From: an uncultured Collinsella sp.
GTDB taxonomy: Bacteria; Actinomycetota; Coriobacteriia; Coriobacteriales; Coriobacteriaceae
Assembly (NCBI GenBank): GCA_902491895.1
Contig: CABUJH010000013.1
Coordinates: forward strand, 1-40,672
Direction: 5' to 3'
DNA: 40,672 bases
Part shown: in pieces, positions 6,936-14,324 of the stretch
Layout: each line of letters begins with the position of its first letter
How positions within the stretch are numbered: the stretch's first letter is position 1
Made by a program: the position numbers and the translations under genes
Notes under the pieces: model-generated
Databases searched by the model: none
Told to the model about the DNA's origin: nothing
The model's input: the letters and a program-made list of their open reading frames with translations, nothing else

Positions 6936-9431
6936 TTAGCTAATTCCCACAAACATGCAGCCCGAGGTGGCGCCGCGCAGGCGGGCGGCCGGCTTGCGGC
7001 CGGCTTGAGCCGCCTCGACGGCGCGACGGACGCGAGCGACGGCACGGCCAATCTCATCGGTCTCGAGCAAGGTTCCGTCGACCATAAGACGACGGACGCC
7101 GGCGTCGAGCAACTGCGGTACCTGCGGCGTAAGGTCGATGGGGTAGGCGTCGTACAAGCGAGAGCGGCCGTGGATGTCGGTACGCACCGGCATGATCTTG
7201 CCGTCGATATTCTTGAGCGACAGCTTGCGGGCACGCAGACGGCAGTTGGCACAATCGTGGATACAGCCGTTGGCAACCTGCAGAATGCAATGCTCGCTTG
7301 TCATGACGCGCGGGCGGCCAAAGACGGTGATGCCCAGAGCCGCGGGCGCGGCGGCGCCGAGCGAGACAATCTCGTCGAGTGTGATCTCGGGCGAGAGCCA
7401 AAACGCACCGGCTCCGCGCTCGGCAAGCGCCTCCATGCAGGGCGTGTTGTGCACCGGCAGGCAAGAGCGAATCTCGGCCGTGGCGCCAACCTGAGCGGCC
7501 AGGGCAAGCTCAGAGATGTTGCCAATAGCGACCGTGGCGCTGGCAACAACCCACGGGTCGACGCGTACGTGGTCGACGGCGCGGCAGACCTCGTCGAGTA
7601 CGGGTACGATGCCCTGTTCAAGCGTATCAGCGGGGGAGAGCTTGGCCGCATCGAGCGCGTCGGTGGTCATGTAGATGCGCGTTGCACCCTCCGCCCGCGC
7701 TGCCTCGGCGGCCTCGAGCGAGGTGACGGTGGCGCAGATCTGCGGCTCATCGCGGTAGTGCTCGGGCGCGGGGCGGGAATCACTGGTTACAATCGCCGGC
7801 AGCTCGAGCGTTTTCGCGCGCTCCTCGCACGGTGCCAGAATGGCCTCTTCCAGCGCCTTACAAGCGGCGGCGCGCACCTTGTGCACGGCGGAAAAGCCCA
7901 TACCGCAGCCGGCGTCGAGCGAAACGTCAAAGCTTGCGGCCTCAAAGGGAGAGGAGCCCATGCGCCCGACGTGTTCAACCAGATCGGATGCCTCGACGGC
8001 GCGGGTCTTGGCGGCCTCGACGGTGAAGCCCGTGGCGGTGGCGGTGAGCGCGGGGTTGTCACAGCAGGTGAGTGTGACAGTAAACGGCTCGCCCAGACGC
8101 GCCACAACGGACACGTTTACGGCGCGGCGGCGCAGCACATCGCGTTTGAGCGCGGCGCCGGCAGCGTCGATGGCGCGCTGGCTTCGAATCACGCGCACGC
8201 GGCAGTCCTCGGGCATGCTACGGGGCACGCGACACTCGATGATGTCGCCCGCGGCGGCATCATCGGCGGCAATGGTGGTCAGGAACTGGTCAAACTCGTT
8301 ATCGTGGCGAAGCTCCAGCAGGTCGCCTTTGCCCACGGGCTCAAACAGCTCAATGCGGGCGATGGCGGCGCGGCGACGGCGGTCGTCGGACTTGAGGCCG
8401 CGCACATCGCGGTTGGCCGGGCGGCTGCCCAGCACCGTGCCCACGATCTGGCCGCGGTTGTTGGAACGCTCATAGCTCATCATCTCGTCGCCCGAGGTGC
8501 CGTCCTGATAGGCGTGCGTAAAGTCGCGGTTAAAGCAGCGCTTGAGTTGGCGCTGGCGAGCGGCGTCCTCGTCCTTATCTACGGCGACCCCGGCCAGCAT
8601 GTCGTCGATCTGATGACGGTACACGTCGACGATGGAATACACGTAATCGGGGGCCTTCATGCGGCCCTCGAGCTTGAGTGATGCGGCGCCGGCGTCATAC
8701 AGACGGCGAACAAGCTGCGATGTGTTGGTGTCGCGCGGGCACAGCGCGCGCTCGCGACCGGCAGGGGAGAGCGAGCGGCCGTTCTCGTCAATTAGCTCGT
8801 AGGGTAGGCGGCAGGGCTGGGCGCACATGCCGCGGTTGGCCGAGCGACCAGCCATGGCAAAGCTCGACAGCAGGCACAGACCCGAGTAGCAAAAGCAGAT
8901 GGCACCGTGGCTAAAGACCTCGAGGTCCACATCGGGTGCGGCGTCGTGGATAGCGGCGATCTCGTCGATGGAGAGCTCGCGCGAGAGGGTCACGCGGTCG
9001 GCACCCTGCTCGCGGCACCAAAGCGTTCCGCGGTCGTCATGGATGTTCGCCTGGGTCGAGATGTGCGTCTCGATGCCGGGCATGGCGCGCTTGACCTCAA
9101 AGAACAGACCCCAGTCCTGGATAATGAAGGCATCGGCGCCCAGCGTGGAGCAGCGATGGATGAGTTGCAGCGCATCGCTCATCTCGGACTGCTTGATGAC
9201 GATGTTTACCGTGACGTAGACGCGCGACCCGGCTAGATGCGCGGCGCGGCAGGCTTGCTCAAAGGCCTCGTCGGTAAAGTTGGTTGCCTTGCGGCGGGCG
9301 TTGAAGCTGCCCATGCCGCAGTAGATGGCGTCTGCCCCGGCAGCGAGCGCGGCGGCAAAGGGCTCCGGGCCTCCGGCGGGGGCCAAGAGCTCGGGTCTGC
9401 GGTTGGTGGTTCGACTGGCGGTTGCGGTCAT
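6936..9431 (-). CDS. U32-family protein with DUF3656 (RlhA-like, predicted RNA hydroxylation factor)
   Basis: The family is annotated as peptidase U32, but members of this architecture (E. coli RlhA and TrhP) act in RNA hydroxylation. The 831-residue product has the N-terminal TIM-barrel start ELLAPAGGPEPFAAALAAGADAIYCG, the signature around HGAICFCYSGLCLLSSFAMAGRSANRG followed by MCAQPCRLPYE (conserved Cys cluster, about residues 174-213), and a long C-terminal region carrying DUF3656 and a second U32-like segment with C-x6-C-x3-C-x2-C spacing (HCILQVANGCIHDCANCRL). Its length matches the long form of the family. Pairing with rluA supports an rRNA modification role; the specific target is inference. 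Confidence 0.88.
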   Translation of the reverse strand: MTATASRTTNRRPELLAPAGGPEPFAAALAAGADAIYCGMGSFNARRKATNFTDEAFEQACRAAHLAGSRVYVTVNIVIKQSEMSDALQLIHRCSTLGADAFIIQDWGLFFEVKRAMPGIETHISTQANIHDDRGTLWCREQGADRVTLSRELSIDEIAAIHDAAPDVDLEVFSHGAICFCYSGLCLLSSFAMAGRSANRGMCAQPCRLPYELIDENGRSLSPAGRERALCPRDTNTSQLVRRLYDAGAASLKLEGRMKAPDYVYSIVDVYRHQIDDMLAGVAVDKDEDAARQRQLKRCFNRDFTHAYQDGTSGDEMMSYERSNNRGQIVGTVLGSRPANRDVRGLKSDDRRRRAAIARIELFEPVGKGDLLELRHDNEFDQFLTTIAADDAAAGDIIECRVPRSMPEDCRVRVIRSQRAIDAAGAALKRDVLRRRAVNVSVVARLGEPFTVTLTCCDNPALTATATGFTVEAAKTRAVEASDLVEHVGRMGSSPFEAASFDVSLDAGCGMGFSAVHKVRAAACKALEEAILAPCEERAKTLELPAIVTSDSRPAPEHYRDEPQICATVTSLEAAEAARAEGATRIYMTTDALDAAKLSPADTLEQGIVPVLDEVCRAVDHVRVDPWVVASATVAIGNISELALAAQVGATAEIRSCLPVHNTPCMEALAERGAGAFWLSPEITLDEIVSLGAAAPAALGITVFGRPRVMTSEHCILQVANGCIHDCANCRLRARKLSLKNIDGKIMPVRTDIHGRSRLYDAYPIDLTPQVPQLLDAGVRRLMVDGTLLETDEIGRAVARVRRAVEAAQAGRKPAARLRGATSGCMFVGIS

Positions 9432-9613
9432 ATCCTGCCTTTCAAAATGCTCAGATAATCAAAAGTATAGTGGCGCCGTTGCGGCAGGCGATGCCCGTGC
9501 TCCAAGCGGGATAAAGTCTTCAGCAGCTTGGGCTGGCTGACCCCGTGGAGAACCGTTCAGCTGCCAACGGGCGCCGTTGGGCGATAAAATATTCTCGCAG
9601 CGTGATAATTATC

Positions 9614-9642
9614 TTGCATCGCGCGGAAACCTTGAGTACTAT
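9614..9642 (+). promoter_or_regulatory. Candidate sigma-70-type promoter of ridA
   Basis: TTGCAT (9614-9619), a 17-bp spacer and TACTAT (9637-9642) lie 88 bp upstream of the ridA start. Otherwise the 299-bp gap 9432-9730 between the divergent U32 and ridA genes shows only an open frame extending upstream of ridA that lacks a ribosome binding site. Confidence 0.5.
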
Positions 9643-9730
9643 CCCAATCAAGCGCGGTGTTCAGACCGAACTGTGCCTCCCGGTGCGAACGCCGCGCTCA
9701 CGCTCTCTATCTGATCGTAAGGAGAAAAAC

Positions 9731-10108
9731 ATGAGCAAGACCGTCGTGTCTTCCGATAACGCACCCGCAGCCATCGGCCCGTATTCCCCTGGTATCCAGA
9801 CCGGCAACATGGTGTTTCTGTCCGGCCAGCTGGGCATCGATCCCGCGACCGGCAAGATGCCCGAGGGCTTCGAGGCCCAGGCCAAGCAGTCCCTCGCCAA
9901 CGTCGAGGCCCTGCTGGCCGCTGCCGGTGCCACCTTTGCCGATGTCGTCAAGACCACGGTCTACCTGGCCGACATTGCCGACTTCGCTGCCGTGAACGAG
10001 ATTTACGCCTCCAAGTTCGAGGCTCCGTTCCCCGCGCGCAGCGCTTTCCAGGTTGCCGCCCTTCCGGCCGGCGGTCTGGTTGAGATCGAGGTCGTCGCCG
10101 CTCTCTAA
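9731..10108 (+). CDS. ridA: RidA/YjgF-family enamine/imine deaminase
   Basis: RidA hydrolyses reactive 2-aminoacrylate and related enamines to keto acids and ammonia, protecting PLP enzymes. The 125-residue product is standard length, with AIGPYSPGIQTGNMVFLSGQLGIDPATG at the N-terminus and PARSAFQVAALPAGGLVEIEVVA at the C-terminus containing the Arg that binds the substrate carboxylate. The start at 9731 has GTAAGGAG 7 nt upstream; an upstream in-frame extension to 9545 has no ribosome binding site and is rejected. A terminator follows. DpaL, encoded at 38615, makes 2-aminoacrylate as an intermediate, so a metabolic link with the purine modules is plausible. Confidence 0.95.
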   Translation: MSKTVVSSDNAPAAIGPYSPGIQTGNMVFLSGQLGIDPATGKMPEGFEAQAKQSLANVEALLAAAGATFADVVKTTVYLADIADFAAVNEIYASKFEAPFPARSAFQVAALPAGGLVEIEVVAAL

Positions 10109-10138
10109 GGCGTTGGCCACAACTAAACATGACATGCA

Positions 10139-10176
10139 AAAAGACCCTGCAGCGCGTGCGAGCTGCAGGGTCTTTT
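10139..10176. terminator. Bidirectional intrinsic terminator between ridA and the YheO-type regulator
   Basis: A perfect 14-bp stem, AAAAGACCCTGCAG (10139-10152) with CTGCAGGGTCTTTT (10163-10176) and a 10-nt loop, has T runs on both strands. It separates converging genes. Confidence 0.92.
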
Positions 10177-10220
10177 GTCAAGTGACGGATCGCTTGTGGA
10201 GCCGCGCTCCATTTTGCTCG

Positions 10221-10877
10221 TTAGCCCTCCTTGCGAACTTTTTGCAGGTAGCGGTAGACGCTGGGCTCCGAGATGCCCAGCGAGGTGGCGGCGCAGGCCA
10301 CGGCGCCCTTGAGCATGAACACCCCGTTGCCGTTGAGGTGGCGAATGACATCCACGCGGTCGCTCTGACCAAGCGACGCTACATCCAGCCCGCGCGCGCT
10401 CAGCAACTCGGCAATGCTGCGGTCGATGAGCTCCTGTGTGGACTCCGAAAGGCTTTCGACCTCGATAGGGGCGGGCTCCGTGCGCGTCGGCGCCGCGTCG
10501 AAGCACGCCATGAGCTGCTGCGCCATGGCGTTGATGGAGCGCACGGTCGAGAGGTCGGTGTTAACGCAGAGCATACCGACGATCTCGTCATTCTCGCGGA
10601 TAAAGTACGTCGCTGACTCCAACGTCTTGCCTCCGGCGCCGCGGCCCTCGTAGCCCGTAATAAACGGCAGGTCGCGATACTTGGCGTCGTGCATGATCTT
10701 GAGCGCCAGATCGGTGGCGGGGCCGCCGACCTTGCGGCCGCTCACGATGCCGTTGCGAATATCGACGATGGCGTGGTCGGGATCCGAGAAATCGTGCAGC
10801 ACGATTTCGCTGTTTTTGCCGAGTATCTGCTCCAGAAAATCGACCATCGGCAAAAAGCGACGTACGGTCTCGTTCAC
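10221..10877 (-). CDS. YheO/DauR-type PAS-HTH transcriptional regulator (copy 1)
   Basis: Predicted cytosolic regulator with an N-terminal YheO-like PAS domain (EIVLHDFSDPDHAIVDIRNGIVSGRKVGGPATDLAL) and a C-terminal HTH_22 domain (AATSLGISEPSVYRYLQKVRKEG). A GTG start at 10877 is preferred because AAAGGAG lies 6 nt upstream; an in-frame ATG at 10928 lacks a ribosome binding site. That gives 218 residues, normal for the family. It is transcribed divergently from the NCS2 permease and urate-type gene cluster and has a paralogue at 37684-38337 with the same divergent layout toward dpaL and ygeY. Control of those clusters by a purine-derived or amino-acid ligand is inference. Confidence 0.9.
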   Translation of the reverse strand: MNETVRRFLPMVDFLEQILGKNSEIVLHDFSDPDHAIVDIRNGIVSGRKVGGPATDLALKIMHDAKYRDLPFITGYEGRGAGGKTLESATYFIRENDEIVGMLCVNTDLSTVRSINAMAQQLMACFDAAPTRTEPAPIEVESLSESTQELIDRSIAELLSARGLDVASLGQSDRVDVIRHLNGNGVFMLKGAVACAATSLGISEPSVYRYLQKVRKEG

Positions 10878-11113
10878 GGGCAACTCCTTTGGGTGAAATC
10901 GGAAATGTTCATAACAATTTTTTCTCATGGTAACACGTTGTCTATTGACTCACATATCCGCAGGTACATTGCGTAATACAGATGAGCGGTAGGAATTTAG
11001 CGGTAAACGGTTGACCAAAAGAAAAGTTAGATGTTATTTTGACCAGACACTTTTCTGACCTGCGGAAATGCGTAATTTCAGCTGATGAATAGTCTGATAA
11101 CAAAAAATTATTA

Positions 11114-11142
11114 TTGAGAATGAGAATCATCTTTAATACGAT
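11114..11142 (+). promoter_or_regulatory. Candidate promoter of the purine module with an overlapping Fur-like box
   Basis: TTGAGA (11114-11119), 17 bp, and TACGAT (11137-11142) lie about 88 bp before the permease start. Overlapping the -35 and spacer, 11116-11134 reads GAGAATGAGAATCATCTTT, which by eye matches the classical Fur box GATAATGATAATCATTATC at 14 of 19 positions. A second possible promoter is TTGACC (11011-11016), 17 bp, TTATTT (11034-11039). The rest of the 10878-11229 divergent gap is AT-rich with no gene. Confidence 0.45.
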
Positions 11143-11229
11143 ATGCAATGAAGGCACAACCTCAACCCCGCACTGCGTCACAATAGAGCGTTAGATGCGA
11201 AAACAACTACTTCGAGGATTGGTGGTCAA

Positions 11230-12624
11230 ATGACCCAGGAGACGGTTACGAACGGCACTGAAGCCCTGTTCACTCGCGAAGGCATGCCTCCCGTTAAGGA
11301 AATGATCCCGTGTGCCCTTCAGCACGTACTGGCATCGTTTGCCGGCATCATTACCCCGGCGGTCATCATGGCCGGCGTCTACGGCTTTAATAGCCAGCAG
11401 AGCACCGACATCATCCAGGTCGCGCTCATTCTTTCGGCGATCGATACGGCCCTTCAGGCCTTCGCTCCCTTCCGTCGCATCGGCGGCGGCCTGCCCATCG
11501 TCATGGGCGTTTCGTTCGCGTTCCTGCCGGCCCTGCAGGCCATGGGTGCCTCGGGCTTTAGCTTTGGTGCGCTGCTGGGCGGCGAGATCGTCGGCGGCGC
11601 CGTCGCGGTCCTCTTTGGTCTGGCCTACAGCAAGATCAAGTGGCTGTTCCCGCCCGTCGTGACCGGTACGGTCATCTTCTCCATCGGCGTTTCGCTGTAT
11701 CCCACGGCCGTCAAGTATATGGCCGGCGGTATGGGTACGCCGCTGTGGGGCACCCCGCAGGCCTGGTGTGTCGCTCTTATCACCTTCGCCGTGGTCTTTG
11801 CGCTCGCCAACTTTGGCAAGGGCACGCTCAAGCTGGGATCCGTGTTCTTTGGCATGATCGTTGGTATGATCGTTTCGATCCCCTTTGGCATGATCGACTT
11901 CTCCAGCGTCGCCACCGCTCAGGTCTTCGCCCTTCCCAAGCTCATGCCCTACGCGCTCGAGTTTGATCCCGAGGTCTGCATTACCCTCGCCGTCGTGTTC
12001 CCCATGGTTGCCATCCAGGTTATCGGTGACGTCTCCGCCGCCTGCCTGGGCTCCATCGACCGTATGCCCACCGAGCGCGAGCTCTCCGGCGCTATCGTGT
12101 CCCAGGGCCTTACCTCTATGGTCGGCGGCCTGCTGGGCGGTCTTCCCACCAGCGCCCTTGGCCAAAACGTGGGCATCATCTGCTCCAACAAGGTCGTCAA
12201 CAAGTGGGTCTTTGTGATCATCGCGGCCGTCTTTGCCATCGCCGGTCTGTTCCCGCAGCTCTCTGCCGTCCTTTCCGCTATCCCGCAGCCCGTCATCGGC
12301 GGCGCGACCGTCGGCGTCTTTGGCACCATCACTATGAACGGCGTGCGCATGTTCACCCGCGAGGGCCTCACGCAGCGCACTACCACCATCGTCGGTACCT
12401 CCGTCGTCTTTGGCCTGGGTATCTGGATGGCCAGCGGTTGCCTTGCCGGCGAGGGTATGCCCGCCTGGGTGTCCACCGTCATCGGCTCCAATGCCGTAAC
12501 CCCCACCGCCATCATGGCCATTGTCCTTAACCTGATCCTTCCGCAGACGCCGGTCGTGGCTCAGCACATCGATGCTGCCAAGGATGCCGCCGTGGATCTG
12601 GTCTTGCCCGAGAGCAAGAAGTAA
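11230..12624 (+). CDS. NCS2-family nucleobase (xanthine/urate/uracil-type) permease
   Basis: Integral membrane symporter for a purine or pyrimidine base. The 464-residue product is hydrophobic throughout, consistent with the 14-helix UraA/XanQ fold, with the NAT-signature region SALGQNVGIICSNKVVNKWV at about residues 307-326 and QVIGDVSAACLG near 268-279 upstream of it. The ATG at 11230 follows GAGGATTGG, a modest ribosome binding site. It is the first gene of a module with ssnA, ygfK and xdhD, and family members in such neighbourhoods transport urate or xanthine; that substrate is inferred from context. A 195-bp hairpin-rich gap separates it from ssnA. Confidence 0.92.
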   Translation: MTQETVTNGTEALFTREGMPPVKEMIPCALQHVLASFAGIITPAVIMAGVYGFNSQQSTDIIQVALILSAIDTALQAFAPFRRIGGGLPIVMGVSFAFLPALQAMGASGFSFGALLGGEIVGGAVAVLFGLAYSKIKWLFPPVVTGTVIFSIGVSLYPTAVKYMAGGMGTPLWGTPQAWCVALITFAVVFALANFGKGTLKLGSVFFGMIVGMIVSIPFGMIDFSSVATAQVFALPKLMPYALEFDPEVCITLAVVFPMVAIQVIGDVSAACLGSIDRMPTERELSGAIVSQGLTSMVGGLLGGLPTSALGQNVGIICSNKVVNKWVFVIIAAVFAIAGLFPQLSAVLSAIPQPVIGGATVGVFGTITMNGVRMFTREGLTQRTTTIVGTSVVFGLGIWMASGCLAGEGMPAWVSTVIGSNAVTPTAIMAIVLNLILPQTPVVAQHIDAAKDAAVDLVLPESKK

Positions 12625-12640
12625 CCAATTCGGTGCTATT

Positions 12641-12714
12641 CGTCGGCGGGCGCATCGCCTCGTCCGCCGACGTCATGCGGCGCCAAGCCGCACTTCAAAG
12701 GGTTTGTCCCTTTG
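12641..12714 (+). other. Three successive hairpins in the permease-ssnA gap
   Basis: CGTCGGCGG 12641-12649 pairs with CCGCCGACG 12664-12672, GCGGC 12677-12681 with GCCGC 12687-12691, and CAAAGGG 12696-12702 with CCCTTTG 12708-12714. None is followed by a U tract, so these look like mRNA processing or stability elements or an uncharacterised leader rather than a strong terminator. No known riboswitch consensus was recognised. Confidence 0.4.
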
Positions 12715-12819
12715 GTGAAGCGTTGACGGGAGAGGGCCCGTTTCCGGTGTAGGCCGGCGCTTCGCACTCCGCCATGTCAGAGGTGTCAAACCCCGCCCCT
12801 GATGTTGAAGGGAGCATTT

Positions 12820-14175
12820 ATGCTTCTGGTCGCTAACGGTTCCGTCTTTACCCGCAATGCTCAGGCCCCGTTCATTCCAAACGGTGCGGTCGCCATTGAC
12901 GGAGATACGATCGTCGAAGTAGGTCCCGAGTGCGAGCTCAAGGCCAAGTACCCGGATGCCGAGTACGTCGACGCCCGGGGCAACCTCATCATGCCCGGAC
13001 TCATCAACTGCCACACCCACATCTACTCGGGTCTGGCCCGCGGCCTTGCCATTAAGGGCTGCAACCCCACCAACTTCCTGGAGAATCTTGAGCAGCAGTG
13101 GTGGAAGATCGACGACAACCTGACGCTCGACGGCACCAAGGCCAGCGCCTATGCCACGATCCTGGACTCCATCCGCGACGGCGTCACCACGATCTTCGAT
13201 CACCACGCGAGCTTCTGCGAGATCCCGGGAAGCCTCTTTACCATTAAGGATGCAGCTCAGGAGCTGGGCATGCGTTCGTGCCTGTGCTACGAGGTCTCCG
13301 ATCGCCGCGGCCAGGAAAAATGCGACCAGGCCATTGCCGAGAACGCCGAGTTTGCCCAGTGGGCCGCCAAGGAGCGTCGCGATAACGACAACCACATGAT
13401 CGCCGCCATGTTTGGCGGTCACGCCACCTTTACGCTGTCGGACGAGACCATGGACAAGATGGCCGAGGCCAACAACGGCCTGACCGGTTTCCACATCCAC
13501 GTGTGCGAGGGCATGAACGACGTGTGGGACTCCCGCCTCAACCGCGGCGGTATCAGCCCCGTCGAGCGCCTGCTGCAGCACAACCTGCTCGGTCCCGACA
13601 CCATGCTCGGCCACTGCATCCACGTGACGCCCGCCGAGATGGATATCGTCAAGGAGTCCGGCACCTGGCTGGTCAACAACCCCGAATCCAATATGGGCAA
13701 CGCCGTGGGCTGCGCCCCCGTGCTCGAGTTCTTCCGCCGCGGCATCCCCGTGTGCATGGGCACCGACGCCTACACCCACGATATGCTCGAGAGCCTCAAG
13801 GTCTTCCTGATCATTCAGCGCCACAACGCCGCCATGCCCAACGTGGGCTGGTGCGAGGCCATGACCATGCTGTTCGAGAACAACGCCAAGATGGCCAGCA
13901 AGTACTTCGATCGCAAGCTCGGCGTGCTCGAGGCCGGCGCTGCCGCCGACGTCATCGTTATGGACTACAAGCCCTTTACGCCGCTGAGCGAGGAGAACAT
14001 CGACGGCCACATGCTCTTTGGCATGATGGGCAAAAACTGCCGCACCACCATCATCAACGGCAAGGTCCTGTACAAGGATCGCGAGTTCGTCGGTATCGAT
14101 GAGGAAAAGATCAACGCGTGGACCATGGCTGAGTCCAAGAAGCTCTGGAGCACGCTCAACGATCGCACCTACTAA
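12820..14175 (+). CDS. ssnA: SsnA-type putative aminohydrolase
   Basis: Amidohydrolase-superfamily metalloenzyme of the SsnA family, part of the anaerobic purine/uric-acid gene set; its precise reaction is not evident from sequence. The 451-residue product shows NCHTHIYSGLARGLA (HxH metal motif, about residues 64-78), FHIHVCEG, GHCIHVTPAE and the GTDAYTHDM metal-binding Asp region. Length agrees with E. coli SsnA (about 440). The start at 12820 is preferred over an in-frame codon at 12802 because AAGGGAG lies 6 nt upstream. It is followed, after a hairpin, by ygfK, its usual partner. Confidence 0.92.
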   Translation: MLLVANGSVFTRNAQAPFIPNGAVAIDGDTIVEVGPECELKAKYPDAEYVDARGNLIMPGLINCHTHIYSGLARGLAIKGCNPTNFLENLEQQWWKIDDNLTLDGTKASAYATILDSIRDGVTTIFDHHASFCEIPGSLFTIKDAAQELGMRSCLCYEVSDRRGQEKCDQAIAENAEFAQWAAKERRDNDNHMIAAMFGGHATFTLSDETMDKMAEANNGLTGFHIHVCEGMNDVWDSRLNRGGISPVERLLQHNLLGPDTMLGHCIHVTPAEMDIVKESGTWLVNNPESNMGNAVGCAPVLEFFRRGIPVCMGTDAYTHDMLESLKVFLIIQRHNAAMPNVGWCEAMTMLFENNAKMASKYFDRKLGVLEAGAAADVIVMDYKPFTPLSEENIDGHMLFGMMGKNCRTTIINGKVLYKDREFVGIDEEKINAWTMAESKKLWSTLNDRTY

Positions 14176-14190
14176 TTCACAAGTAGATTC

Positions 14191-14226
14191 ACGCGCGCCG
14201 GATGTTTCGCCGCATCTGACGCGCGT
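14191..14226 (+). other. Interrupted hairpin in the ssnA-ygfK gap
   Basis: ACGCGCG (14191-14197) pairs with CGCGCGT (14220-14226), enclosing GATG (14201-14204) with CATC (14213-14216). There is no U tract. It may moderate readthrough into ygfK or stabilise mRNA ends. Confidence 0.4.
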
Positions 14227-14324
14227 ATAGGCGGCCTCCGCGGGGTCGCCGGCGCTGTGCTAGCGCTACACCGTATTTGCGCCCGCCGCGCGGTCTCGCC
14301 GGGCGTTACAGAGAGGAGCTCATT

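Noticed and set aside
7005..8681. A 558-codon plus-strand frame opposite the U32 gene
   Set aside because: Shadow frame; the minus strand has the conserved U32 Cys signature.
10929..11229. A purine riboswitch before the permease
   Set aside because: No conserved purine-aptamer core could be found by eye.
11191..12567. A 458-codon minus-strand frame opposite the permease
   Set aside because: Gly/Asp/His-rich shadow of the membrane protein coding sequence with no recognisable motif.
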